In this document: piece after piece, positions 26,075 to 34,755 of the stretch | Numbering within the stretch: the stretch's first letter is position 1 | Layout: each line of letters opens with the position of its first letter | Source of the DNA: an uncultured Lachnospiraceae bacterium | GTDB taxonomy: Bacteria > Bacillota > Clostridia > Lachnospirales > Lachnospiraceae | Assembly: GCA_910577105.1 (NCBI GenBank) | Contig: CAJTMB010000012.1 | Coordinates: forward strand, 1 to 64,000 | Reading direction: 5' to 3' | Length of the DNA stretch: 64,000 nucleotides | The notes under the pieces: generated by a model | Databases searched by the model: none | What the model was told of the DNA's origin: nothing | The model's input: only the letters and a program-made list of their open reading frames with translations | Made by a program: the position numbers and the translations under genes

Positions 26075-27343
26075 TTATCCTTCCAGTGCCTGCCTTAAAT
26101 CCTCAATAATGTCATCAGCATGTTCCAGACCAACGGAGAAACGAATCAAGTCAGGAGCAACACCTGCCTCCACTAACTGTTCGTCGGTCATTTGTCTGTG
26201 CGTATGGCTTGCCGGATGCAGAACACATGTTCTGGCATCCGCAACATGTGTTACGATGGCGGCCAGCTTCAGTTTATCCATCATGGAGGCAGCAGCTTCC
26301 CTTCCGCCCTTTAATCCAAAACTGATTACACCACAGGTACCGTTCGGCATATACTTTTGTGCAAGTTCATAATATTTATTTCCCTTTAATCCGGGATAAT
26401 TTACCCATGCCACCTTAGGATGTTCTGAGAGATATTGTGCAACTGCCAAAGCATTTGCACAGTGCCGTTCCATTCTGAGAGGCAGTGTTTCCAGTCCGAC
26501 ATTCAGCAGAAATGCATTCTGCGGAGCCTGAATGGACCCTAAATCCCGCATCAGCTGTACAGTCGCTTTGGTAATATAAGCCGCCTTTCCAAACTTCTCT
26601 GTATATGTCACGCCATGGTAAGATTCATCAGGAGTGCAAAGTCCGGGATATTTATCCGGGTATGCGGACCAGTCAAAATTACCCGAATCCACAATGGCAC
26701 CGCCTACAGCCATGGCATGGCCATCCATATATTTGGTGGTGGAATGTGTCACAATATCGGCTCCCCACACAAACGGATTGCAGTTTATGGGGGTGGCAAA
26801 CGTGTTATCCACAATCAGAGGCACCTGATGGCTGTGTGCCAGGCGGGCAAACTTTTCGATATCCAGTACCACCAGTGCAGGGTTGGCAATGGTTTCTGCC
26901 ATTACGCATCTGGTATTGCTTTTGAATGCCTTTTCCAGTTCTTCTTCGGGAGCGTCCGGGTCAACCACCGTACATTCTATTCCCATCTTTTTCATGGTCA
27001 CCGTAATCAGGTTGAAAGTACCGCCGTAAACGGTGGACGACAAGACTACATGGTCACCTGCCTCGCAGATATTAAAAATGGCATAATAATTGGCCGCCTG
27101 CCCCGAACTGGTCAACATGGCGGCAACGCCGCCCTCAAGCCGGCATATCTTCTCAGCCACAAAATCATTGGTGGGATTTTGCAGTCTTGTATAAAAGTAT
27201 CCGCTCTCTTCCAAATCAAACAGTCTGCCCATCTGTTCGGATGTTTCATACTTAAATGTGGTTGACTGGTAAATAGGAAGGATTCTTGGCTCACCGTTTC
27301 CGGGCTGCCAGCCTGACTGGATACAAATCGTTTCCTTTTTCAT
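26075..27343 (-). CDS. metY: O-acetylhomoserine sulfhydrylase (Cys/Met metabolism PLP enzyme)
   Basis: This 422-residue enzyme makes homocysteine from O-acetylhomoserine and sulfide. It shows the Cys/Met-metabolism pattern: ETICIQSGWQPGNGEPRILP, LPIYQSTTFKYET, the Tyr-Thr-Arg phosphate contacts (FYTRLQNPT), and the PLP lysine in THSTTKYMDGHAMAVGG. The end has IRFSVGLEHADDIIEDL. Length and opening favour MetY over cystathionine synthase. It may be cotranscribed with the downstream membrane protein. Confidence 0.9.
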   Translation of the reverse strand: MKKETICIQSGWQPGNGEPRILPIYQSTTFKYETSEQMGRLFDLEESGYFYTRLQNPTNDFVAEKICRLEGGVAAMLTSSGQAANYYAIFNICEAGDHVVLSSTVYGGTFNLITVTMKKMGIECTVVDPDAPEEELEKAFKSNTRCVMAETIANPALVVLDIEKFARLAHSHQVPLIVDNTFATPINCNPFVWGADIVTHSTTKYMDGHAMAVGGAIVDSGNFDWSAYPDKYPGLCTPDESYHGVTYTEKFGKAAYITKATVQLMRDLGSIQAPQNAFLLNVGLETLPLRMERHCANALAVAQYLSEHPKVAWVNYPGLKGNKYYELAQKYMPNGTCGVISFGLKGGREAAASMMDKLKLAAIVTHVADARTCVLHPASHTHRQMTDEQLVEAGVAPDLIRFSVGLEHADDIIEDLRQALEG

Positions 27344-27380
27344 GGTATGTAGTCCCGTTCCTTTCTCTCTATGTGTTTAT

Positions 27381-28109
27381 TTATTCATCCCAGTTATGGT
27401 ATACAGCCTGCACATCGTCATCTGCATCCAGCAAATCCAGTGTGCGCTGTAAGTTTTTAATGGCAGTTTCATCCGAAAGTTCCACATAATTCTGCGGAAT
27501 CATGGTTACTTCGGCGCTGAGCATGGGAATTCCCGCCTCCTCCAGCGCTTTTCGCACTTCTTCAAAAGCATCCGGCTCCGTAATTACTTCATAGCTGTCC
27601 TCTTCTTCCGAAAAATCCTCCGCCCCGGCATCCAGTGCCTGCATCATCAGTTCATCCGCATCTGCCTCATACTCATCCTTGTCAATGATTATCTGCCCCT
27701 TTTTATCAAACATAAAGGACACGCATCCGGGAGTGCCCACATTTCCCTGTCCCTTGGTGAATGCGCTTCTCACATTTGCGGCCGTACGGTTCTTATTGTC
27801 AGTCAATGCGTCCACAATAATGGCAATGCCGTTGGGTCCGTATCCTTCATAGGTAACATACTCATAATTCACGTTTCCGGCATCCCCTGCCGCTTTCTTT
27901 ATCCCCCGGTCAATCGTGTCATTCGGCATGTTATTGGCTTTTGCCTTGGAAATCACCTGTGCAAGCTTAAAGTTGTTTGCCGGGTCCGGACCGCCTTCTT
28001 TTACCGCAACGGCAATTTCCCTACCAATTATGGTAAAGATTTTACCTTTTGCAGCATCATTCTTTTCCTTTTTATGTTTAATATTTGCAAATTTAGAATG
28101 TCCTGACAT
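27381..28109 (-). CDS. YebC/PmpR (TACO1) family protein
   Basis: This 242-residue protein begins MSGHSKFANIKHKKEKNDAA, the family hallmark, with GPNGIAIIVDALTDNKNRTA in the middle. Members act as DNA-binding regulators or, as shown for YebC/TACO1, aid translation of proline-rich stretches. AAAGGAG lies before the ATG and a clear promoter is upstream. It may be cotranscribed with metY 37 bases downstream. Confidence 0.93.
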   Translation of the reverse strand: MSGHSKFANIKHKKEKNDAAKGKIFTIIGREIAVAVKEGGPDPANNFKLAQVISKAKANNMPNDTIDRGIKKAAGDAGNVNYEYVTYEGYGPNGIAIIVDALTDNKNRTAANVRSAFTKGQGNVGTPGCVSFMFDKKGQIIIDKDEYEADADELMMQALDAGAEDFSEEEDSYEVITEPDAFEEVRKALEEAGIPMLSAEVTMIPQNYVELSDETAIKNLQRTLDLLDADDDVQAVYHNWDE

Positions 28110-28156
28110 ATGTATTCTCCTTTAATCCTCTTTTTGTTTATTACAATACAGTCTAA

Positions 28157-28185
28157 AATATATCATTTATGGCCTTCTTCGTCAA
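28157..28185 (-). promoter_or_regulatory. Promoter for yebC
   Basis: TTGACG (28180-28185) and TATATT (28157-28162) on the minus strand have a 17-base spacer and lie just after the mazF stop. Confidence 0.7.
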
Positions 28186-28197
28186 GGCTGGTTTCCG

Positions 28198-28539
28198 TTA
28201 TGTATCCAGTTCCAGGCTTATCATTAAAGCTCTGTTTACCTTCTGCATAATCTGGGTATCCAAATGGCATACTTTGTCCTTTAGTCTCTTTTTGTCTATG
28301 GTTCTGAGCTGCTCCAGCAAAACAACGGAATCTTTATCCATATCATAGCTTTCTGTGGAAAGTTCGATGTGGGTTGGCAGTTTTGCCTTGTTCATTTTGG
28401 AGGTGATGGCAGCACAGATGACAGTCGGGCTGTGCTTGTTTCCCACATCATTCTGTATAATCAGTACCGGTCTGATGCCGCCCTGTTCAGAGCCTATCAC
28501 CGGTCTTAAATCTGCATAGTATACGTCTCCTCTTTTCAT
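28198..28539 (-). CDS. MazF/PemK-type endoribonuclease (NdoA-like)
   Basis: This 113-residue protein opens MKRGDVYYADLRPVIGSEQG and has GIRPVLIIQND, the catalytic-region arginine (QGGIRPV) and the TVICAAIT strand. It closely follows B. subtilis EndoA (NdoA), a UACAU-cutting mRNA interferase. As in Bacillus it follows alr, but the ribbon-helix-helix antitoxin gene usually between them is absent: the gap is only 63 bases. I prefer ATG 28539 (GAAGGG nine bases upstream) over 28548, which abuts the ribosome site. It is the last gene of the rex-to-mazF run. Confidence 0.9.
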   Translation of the reverse strand: MKRGDVYYADLRPVIGSEQGGIRPVLIIQNDVGNKHSPTVICAAITSKMNKAKLPTHIELSTESYDMDKDSVVLLEQLRTIDKKRLKDKVCHLDTQIMQKVNRALMISLELDT

Positions 28540-28602
28540 AACACGCATCCCTTCTTCTAATCTGGTAGTAGTATTGCCAGTTTATCTGAAGGTATTCAAA
28601 TT

Positions 28603-29745
28603 TTATCCGCCAATATACACTCTGGGAATCCGCTTACCCAAATCACACACCAATTCGTAATGGAAACGTCCTGAAACCTCCCCCAGTTCATTGGCGGAAA
28701 TTTCTTCTTTACCGTCCCGGCCAATCAAGGTTACCCGGTCTCCTTCCGCCACATCTTCAATATCCGTTACATCCACCATAAACTGGTCCATGCATACACG
28801 GCCCAGGATAGGCGCCTTCTTTCCCCGGATTAACACCCAGCCTTTATTGGAAAGACTTCTTGGATAACCGTCCCCGTACCCCAAAGGAATTGTGGCAACA
28901 CGGGTAGGCTTTGCGGTTACATATGTCCCCCCATAACTGATGGGATAGCCTTCCGGCAGCCATTTGACATAAATCACCGTACTGTAGAGGGAAAGCGCCG
29001 GTTTTAACGGAATAATATTCTCTGCCACCTCTTTAGACGGCAATATGCCGTATAACGTGATGCCGGCCCTTACCACATCCATATTTGCTTCCGGCATCTC
29101 CAGAATGCCTGCGCTGTTGGAGCAGTCTTTAATCAGCCCGGTAAGATGCAAATCCTTCTCTATCCTGTCTGTAAAAGCCTGAAACTGTGCCAGCTGTTTT
29201 TTTGCGCTGGTTTTATCCTTCTCGTCTGCCTTGGCAAAATGGGTGAAAATCCCTTCCAGTTCCAGTTCTTTTGTGTCTGCCAGCTGTTTTACAAAGGCAA
29301 ATCCTTCGTCATCCGGCATTATGCCGATTCTTCCCATCCCGGTGTCAACTTTAATATGTACTTTGGCTTTCTTGTGAAGCGCCGCGGCTTTCTGGGCAAG
29401 CTGCGTAATCGTATCCGCCCGAAAAACCGTCGGCCGGATATCCAGCGCAATCATTCTCTCATAGCTGTATGGAAAAGTATATCCTAAAACAAGAATCGGC
29501 AGTGTGATTCCGTTTTCCCTCAGTTCAAATGCTTCCTCCGCGGTTGCAACGGCAAAACCGTACATAAAATCCAATTTTTCCAGAGCCTTTGCCACCGGCA
29601 CACTGCCATGTCCGTAAGCATCTGTTTTAATGACGCCTATCATGCGCGTCCCGGCTTTCACATGTGCTTTCATGCTTTGCATGTTTTCCACAATGGCATC
29701 CAAATCTACCTGGACATACCCTCTTGCAAATCTTTCCATATCCAT
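28603..29745 (-). CDS. alr: Alanine racemase
   Basis: This 380-residue PLP enzyme makes D-alanine for peptidoglycan. The PLP lysine is in MIGVIKTDAYGHGSVPVA (about residue 40). The second-half catalytic tyrosine is in SYGGTYVTAKPTRVATIPLG, and GRVCMDQFMVDVTD is typical. GGGAG eight bases before ATG 29745 supports this start over an upstream one. It follows the NAD(P)HX repair gene, as in many Firmicutes, and precedes mazF. Confidence 0.96.
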   Translation of the reverse strand: MDMERFARGYVQVDLDAIVENMQSMKAHVKAGTRMIGVIKTDAYGHGSVPVAKALEKLDFMYGFAVATAEEAFELRENGITLPILVLGYTFPYSYERMIALDIRPTVFRADTITQLAQKAAALHKKAKVHIKVDTGMGRIGIMPDDEGFAFVKQLADTKELELEGIFTHFAKADEKDKTSAKKQLAQFQAFTDRIEKDLHLTGLIKDCSNSAGILEMPEANMDVVRAGITLYGILPSKEVAENIIPLKPALSLYSTVIYVKWLPEGYPISYGGTYVTAKPTRVATIPLGYGDGYPRSLSNKGWVLIRGKKAPILGRVCMDQFMVDVTDIEDVAEGDRVTLIGRDGKEEISANELGEVSGRFHYELVCDLGKRIPRVYIGG

Positions 29746-29786
29746 GTTGATAACTCCCATTCCTTGTCAGAAAAGCGAATGTTTTC

Positions 29787-31316
29787 TTACAATAATTTCA
29801 GTCCTTTTGCAATTTCAGATGCCGTAAGGCCCGCGTTCCCCGTCTGTCCTGCCGCTGCGTCACCGGCACATGCATGCAGGAAAACGCCGTTTTCCGCTGC
29901 CATGCGGGGCGGCATCCCCTGTGCCAGCAGAGCGGCAATGATTCCTGTGAGCACATCACCGCTTCCGGCAGTAGCCATTTTGGAATTGCCTGCCGTGTTT
30001 AAAAACATGCCCCCGTCCGCTTCACATACATATGTGCGCGCACTTTTCCCTGCAACGATGCAGCCTGTTTGTTTCGCAGCCTCCCTTACGCATCCCGGTT
30101 CGTCCGCCACAACCTTTGCCGTCTGCATCCCCAGGAGTCTGGCAAGTTCCCCCATGTGGGGCGTAAGGATAACATTGCTTTCCGTCTCTTCATTGCGCTG
30201 TTTCAAAAGCTTTTGTATTTCTTCATCCATAGCAAGTATATTCAGGGCATCCGCATCCATTACCAACGGTTTGCTTTTTTGTGCAGTAACCAGCCTTACA
30301 AACCGCCTTGCGCTTTCACATACTGACAAACCCGGACCTATAGCGGCTGTCTGCGCCCATTCCAGATTATCCAGAAATTCTTTTTCTTCTTCCGGCATCA
30401 GCCCCTCTGAACTTTCATATGTCTGTACCAGCGCTTCCGGCAGCTTCTTCTGTACTGTTTCACGTATCTTTTTAGGAATAACCAGTTTTACCATACCGGC
30501 GCCGGCTTTATAAGCGCTATAGCCTGCCAAAAGAGCCGCCCCCGCCATTTTTTCACTTCCGGCTATCAACAATATTTTTCCAAACGTACCTTTATTGCCA
30601 TCCGGCTTTCTTTTGGGAAAAGCGTCCCCTGCCCCGTCCAGCCTTGTATACATGCCCGGCGGCGTACCGCAGATGCTTTTACGGGTAATGCCTATGTCGG
30701 CCAGTCTGATTTTTCCGGCATACAGACAGCCCGGGTACAGGTATAAGCCGCGTTTCCTAAAAGCCAGCGTCACGGTTTCCTCTGCTTTCACGGCAGTACC
30801 CAGAACAGCCCCGGTATCTGCGTCAATCCCGGAAGGCATATCGATGGAAATCCGGTACGCCTTCCGGGCGTTAATAGCTTCTATTGCTTCCTTATATGCT
30901 CCTGTCACTTCGCGGGAAAGCCCTGTTCCAAACAGGGCGTCCACAATGATATCATAAGTATTGTCCGGAATCTCATTTAAAGGACGGACACCGTACTTTT
31001 CCAGTATGGAAAGCTGAACCTTCGTTTCTTTGCCTGCTTTTTGGGTGTTGCCGATAAGCACCGTATCCACATCTGTTCCCAAATCAGCCAGAAGCCTTGC
31101 CACACATAGGCCGTCTCCGCCATTATTGCCCGTGCCGCATACGCAGAGCACCCGTCCCTTCCCCTTTTGCACGTTTAGGTAAAACAGGGCTTCCCGTATG
31201 CAGCGCACGGTCTCCAGGGCAGCCCTTTCCATCAGCACCAGCGCCGGAATGCCAATATGCTCTATGGTATAATTATCATATGCCCGCATCTCTTTTCCTG
31301 TTACCAGATATTCCAT
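29787..31316 (-). CDS. nnr: Bifunctional NAD(P)HX epimerase / ADP-dependent dehydratase
   Basis: This 509-residue fused repair enzyme has an N-terminal YjeF_N epimerase domain (CVCGTGNNGGDGLCVARLLA, then IDMPSGIDADTG). The C-terminal ribokinase-like dehydratase (about 225-505) has AGSEKMAGAALLAGYSAYKA, LTPHMGELARL and ATAGSGDVLTGIIAALLAQG. It restores hydrated NADH and NADPH. Its place before alr is conserved in Clostridia. Confidence 0.95.
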   Translation of the reverse strand: MEYLVTGKEMRAYDNYTIEHIGIPALVLMERAALETVRCIREALFYLNVQKGKGRVLCVCGTGNNGGDGLCVARLLADLGTDVDTVLIGNTQKAGKETKVQLSILEKYGVRPLNEIPDNTYDIIVDALFGTGLSREVTGAYKEAIEAINARKAYRISIDMPSGIDADTGAVLGTAVKAEETVTLAFRKRGLYLYPGCLYAGKIRLADIGITRKSICGTPPGMYTRLDGAGDAFPKRKPDGNKGTFGKILLIAGSEKMAGAALLAGYSAYKAGAGMVKLVIPKKIRETVQKKLPEALVQTYESSEGLMPEEEKEFLDNLEWAQTAAIGPGLSVCESARRFVRLVTAQKSKPLVMDADALNILAMDEEIQKLLKQRNEETESNVILTPHMGELARLLGMQTAKVVADEPGCVREAAKQTGCIVAGKSARTYVCEADGGMFLNTAGNSKMATAGSGDVLTGIIAALLAQGMPPRMAAENGVFLHACAGDAAAGQTGNAGLTASEIAKGLKLL

Positions 31317-31335
31317 CCTTCTTTTTCCTTTCTCA

Positions 31336-31968
31336 CTATTTCCCGGATTTTTGAGGATGCTTTTTTTCAGGATTGTATTTCATGTCGAAAACATCAATCA
31401 CGTCGGCCCCGAATATGGCGTGCATGTAGGAATATAAATCATAATTCTGCTGTTCTTTTTCCTGTTTGCGGATGATTTTCTTTTTCAATTCTATCCTGAT
31501 GCGGGTAATCCACTCCCCGATTTCGTCAATTTCTATCGTATTTTCTTTTAATTTTTCATAACAGGCATCCATCGTTGCAAGCATTAAATCGTAATTGGCC
31601 TGTTCAATCTCCCTGGGCAAATCCATAAGTTCATCCTTATAGGCGTCCAGTTTGTCGTTGCACTCATTGATGAGACGCTTGTTGTCCTCAATTTTTTTCT
31701 CCAGCGAGGCATTCGGGTTCTGCCCCAGTTCATCCACCATCGGAACAATTTCTTCCATAAGTTTCTTTTTAAGCTGTCTGATTTCTTTTGATTCCGTATT
31801 GTATTTGCCTTGTCTTTTCAGCAGTTCATTCAGCCTGTCTTCCAGTTTCAATATTGCCAATGTCGTGTCCGCAGTGTTAAAAAGTCTGTGCCACTTATTG
31901 TCCAGCGTCAGTATCGGAATCTTCTTGTCCGTCAGCGCCGGCACATATACTTCTTCCTTTCGCCCCAT
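31336..31968 (-). CDS. Coiled-coil protein of unknown function
   Basis: This 210-residue charged, helical protein has a coiled coil at about 45-180 (KLEDRLNELLKRQGKYNTES and onward). The opening MGRKEEVYVPALTDKKIPIL is distinctive. The start at 31968 has AGAAGG six bases upstream; the frame extends upstream into the rex 3' end but without support. It sits between rex and nnr in the same direction, which suggests cotranscription. I know no function for it. Confidence 0.7.
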   Translation of the reverse strand: MGRKEEVYVPALTDKKIPILTLDNKWHRLFNTADTTLAILKLEDRLNELLKRQGKYNTESKEIRQLKKKLMEEIVPMVDELGQNPNASLEKKIEDNKRLINECNDKLDAYKDELMDLPREIEQANYDLMLATMDACYEKLKENTIEIDEIGEWITRIRIELKKKIIRKQEKEQQNYDLYSYMHAIFGADVIDVFDMKYNPEKKHPQKSGK

Positions 31969-31985
31969 ACTTTTCCTTCTTTCTT

Positions 31986-32636
31986 TTATCCCTGCTCTTT
32001 CTTGCTTTGACTGTAACGTTCCAGATTGTAAGATAATTTCATCAGACTGTCTGACAGATGTACACTTTCCACCAGAATCCCCTCCGGAACACGCAAATCC
32101 ACATGTGCAAAGTTCCAAATCGCTTTAATTCCGTTTGCGGCCAGCGCTTCCGCGACCTCCACCGCACTGTTTTTGGGAATCGTCAGTACCGCAATGTCGA
32201 TGTTGTTTTCCCTCACAAACTGTTCCACCATTTCCATTGGCTGTACTGCAATCTCCCGCACTTTCTTTCCGTGCAGAGCCGGGTTTTTGTCAAATATGCC
32301 CTTTAATATAAACCCCCGTCTTTCAAAGTTCATATAATTGCCAAGCGCCTGCCCCAGATTGCCTGCGCCTATGATAATCAGGTGGTGTGTTTTATCAAGT
32401 CCTAAAATCCTGCTGATTTCACTGTAAAGAAACTCTACATTATATCCATAGCCCTGCTGTCCGAAACCGCCGAAATTATTAAAATCCTGCCTGATTTGGG
32501 AAGCCGTTACTCCCATCAGGCCTGAAAGTTCCTGGGAGGAAATTCTTTCTACGCCTTCATCTTTCAGTTCTCCCAAATATCTGAAATAACGGGGCAGACG
32601 TCCGATTACAGCCTGGGATATTCCCTTTTCTTCCAC
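31986..32636 (-). CDS. rex: Redox-sensing transcriptional repressor Rex
   Basis: This 216-residue repressor senses the NADH/NAD+ ratio. The N-terminal winged helix has VIGRLPRYFRYLGEL and the recognition region VTASQIRQDFNNFGGFGQQG. The C-terminal Rossmann domain has IIIGAGNLGQALGNY and NIDIAVLTIPK. The start is GTG 32636, seven bases after AGGAGG. It is divergent from the ABC-F gene, as in B. subtilis (rex/ydiF neighbourhood), and leads the run to mazF. Confidence 0.96.
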   Translation of the reverse strand: MEEKGISQAVIGRLPRYFRYLGELKDEGVERISSQELSGLMGVTASQIRQDFNNFGGFGQQGYGYNVEFLYSEISRILGLDKTHHLIIIGAGNLGQALGNYMNFERRGFILKGIFDKNPALHGKKVREIAVQPMEMVEQFVRENNIDIAVLTIPKNSAVEVAEALAANGIKAIWNFAHVDLRVPEGILVESVHLSDSLMKLSYNLERYSQSKKEQG

Positions 32637-32686
32637 CTTACTACCTCCTAAAGAACCGCCCTATTTTCTTTTTTATTGTCGATTTT

Positions 32687-32744
32687 ATTATAGTAAAATG
32701 TTAAAAAAATGTCAATTGACATTGCAAAGTTTCACCTGTAAACT
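32687..32744. promoter_or_regulatory. Back-to-back divergent promoters sharing a 16-bp palindrome (rex / ABC-F)
   Basis: AATGTCAATTGACATT at 32708-32723 is a perfect palindrome. Its halves supply both -35 boxes: minus strand TTGACA (32710-32715), 17 bases, TATAAT (32687-32692) for rex; plus strand TTGACA (32716-32721), 17 bases, TAAACT (32739-32744) for the ABC-F gene. It does not match the usual Rex operator pattern. Confidence 0.7.
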
Positions 32745-32780
32745 AAATCTGATTACAATTTTCACAAAGGAGTTATCCAC

Positions 32781-34694
32781 ATGATACTTTCCTGTCAAAA
32801 TATTCAAAAAGCGTTTTTGGAAAACACGGTACTTTCCAATGTATCTTTTCACATAGAAGACCACGAAAAAGCCGCCGTTGTCGGTATAAACGGCGCCGGC
32901 AAAACCACACTTCTGCGCATTATTGTCGGAGAGTTGGCTCCCGACGCCGGACAGGCAGTGCTTGCAAAGGGGAAAACCATAGGTTACCTTGCCCAGAATG
33001 CCGGGTTAAACAGCGAAAATACCATCTATGAAGAACTGCTCACCGTAAAACAGAATCTGATTCTCATTGAAAAACAGATGCGCGATACGGAAAAGTCCAT
33101 GAAGACCGCTGACGGGACAGACCTTAATGCCCTGATGGAAAAATACGCTGCCCTGACCCACCGTTTTGAATCGGAAAACGGCTATGCCTACAAAAGCGAA
33201 TTAACCGGAGTGTTAAAAGGACTGGGATTTTCAGAATCTGAATTTTCAAAACCTATATCCACTCTTTCCGGCGGTCAGAAAACCCGGGTGGCTTTGGGAA
33301 AGCTTTTACTTCTTGCTCCCGATTTGATAATTCTGGATGAGCCCACGAACCATCTGGACTTAAATTCCATTGCATGGCTGGAAACCTACCTCATTAATTA
33401 CAAAGGCGCTGTGCTCATCGTATCGCACGACCGCTTCTTCCTCGACAGGATTGCCGGAAAAATCATTGAACTCGACCAATGCAAATCCACGGTTTTTTCC
33501 GGTAATTATTCCGATTATGCAAAAAAGAAAGAGCAGCTGCGGATTGCCGAATGGCATGCCTATATGAACCAGCAGCGGGAAATCAGGCATCAGGAAGAAG
33601 TTATTGAAAAACTCCGCTCCTTTAACCGGGAAAAATCCATCAAAAGGGCGGAAAGCCGTGAAAAAATGCTGAATAAAATAGATGTGATTGAAAAACCCAC
33701 CGAAACCCGGGCGGATATGCACCTTACCCTAAAGCCGCGCATTACCAGCGGAAATGACGTCCTGATGGCAGACGGACTGTCTAAATCTTTTGACGGACAG
33801 ATGCTTTTTTCCGATATCCATTTTGAAATCAAGCGCGGGGAGCATGTTGCCGTCATCGGAGATAACGGTACGGGAAAAACCACCCTGCTCAAAATCATAA
33901 ACAGCCTTATCCCGGCAGATGCCGGCAGTTTCCGCTTAGGCTCCAATGTGGAAATCGGTTATTATGACCAGGAACATCATGTCCTTCATTCCGATAAAAC
34001 ATTATTTGATGAGATTTCCGACGAATTTCCTTATCTTAACAACACAGAAATCCGCAATGTACTGGCAGCATTTCTTTTTACGGGGGAAGATGTCTTCAAA
34101 CGCATCTGTGATTTGAGCGGTGGGGAAAAAGGACGTGTCAGTCTGGCAAAGCTGATGCTTGGAAACGCCAATCTTCTGATTTTGGATGAACCTACCAACC
34201 ATCTAGACATTCTTTCAAAAGAAATTCTGGAAAATGCACTGAATGGCTATGAAGGCACGGTCCTCTATGTATCCCACGACCGTTACTTTATCAACCGTAC
34301 GGCATCCCGTATTTTAGAGTTAACCGGGCAGACCTTTGTCAACTATATCGGCAATTACGACTATTATCTGGAAAAAAAGGAAACCATGACTGCTCCTTTA
34401 CCTTCTTCCCCTATAAAAACTGCCGCTGTTTCCACGGATTCCCTGAGCAAAACCGATTGGAAACAAAAAAAGGAAGAACAGGCAAGACAGCGCAAAAAAG
34501 AAAACGATTTGAAAAAATGCGAGGAAGAAATCGAAAAGCTGGAGCAAAAAAGGGCAGGACTGGACGAAGAGATGAGCCGTCCCGATATCGCCACCAATGT
34601 GGCAAAGCTTCAGGAAATTTCCAAAGCACAACAGGAAATAGATGACATCCTTATGACGCTGTATGAAACATGGGAAACCCTCGCACAGGAATAA
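32781..34694 (+). CDS. ABC-F family ATPase (YdiF-like)
   Basis: This 637-residue protein has two ATP-binding cassettes and no membrane segment. Walker A sites are GINGAGKTTLL (about 35-45) and GDNGTGKTTLL (about 355-365). Signatures are TLSGGQKTRVALGKLLLL and DLSGGEKGRVSLAKLMLG. Both have LDEPTNHLD; the inter-domain linker is charged and helical, and the C-terminus is a coiled coil. Such proteins bind the ribosomal E-site and act in translation or drug protection. Position beside rex suggests the housekeeping YdiF group, not a resistance determinant. GGAG before ATG 32781 supports the start. Confidence 0.93.
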   Translation: MILSCQNIQKAFLENTVLSNVSFHIEDHEKAAVVGINGAGKTTLLRIIVGELAPDAGQAVLAKGKTIGYLAQNAGLNSENTIYEELLTVKQNLILIEKQMRDTEKSMKTADGTDLNALMEKYAALTHRFESENGYAYKSELTGVLKGLGFSESEFSKPISTLSGGQKTRVALGKLLLLAPDLIILDEPTNHLDLNSIAWLETYLINYKGAVLIVSHDRFFLDRIAGKIIELDQCKSTVFSGNYSDYAKKKEQLRIAEWHAYMNQQREIRHQEEVIEKLRSFNREKSIKRAESREKMLNKIDVIEKPTETRADMHLTLKPRITSGNDVLMADGLSKSFDGQMLFSDIHFEIKRGEHVAVIGDNGTGKTTLLKIINSLIPADAGSFRLGSNVEIGYYDQEHHVLHSDKTLFDEISDEFPYLNNTEIRNVLAAFLFTGEDVFKRICDLSGGEKGRVSLAKLMLGNANLLILDEPTNHLDILSKEILENALNGYEGTVLYVSHDRYFINRTASRILELTGQTFVNYIGNYDYYLEKKETMTAPLPSSPIKTAAVSTDSLSKTDWKQKKEEQARQRKKENDLKKCEEEIEKLEQKRAGLDEEMSRPDIATNVAKLQEISKAQQEIDDILMTLYETWETLAQE

Positions 34695-34696
34695 CA

Positions 34697-34732
34697 GCAA
34701 AAAGAGTCCGGCACGCCGGACTCTTTTTTTAT
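34697..34732. terminator. Bidirectional intrinsic terminator
   Basis: GAGTCCGG-CACG-CCGGACTC with A-runs before and T-runs after serves the ABC-F gene (+) and icd (-), which converge here. Confidence 0.9.
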
Positions 34733-34755
34733 GTGTTTTTTAAGGCTGCCATAAG

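Noticed and set aside
29608..30513. A 301-codon plus-strand frame across alr and the NAD(P)HX repair gene.
   Set aside because: It is antisense to two well-recognised genes and shows the low-complexity composition of a shadow frame.
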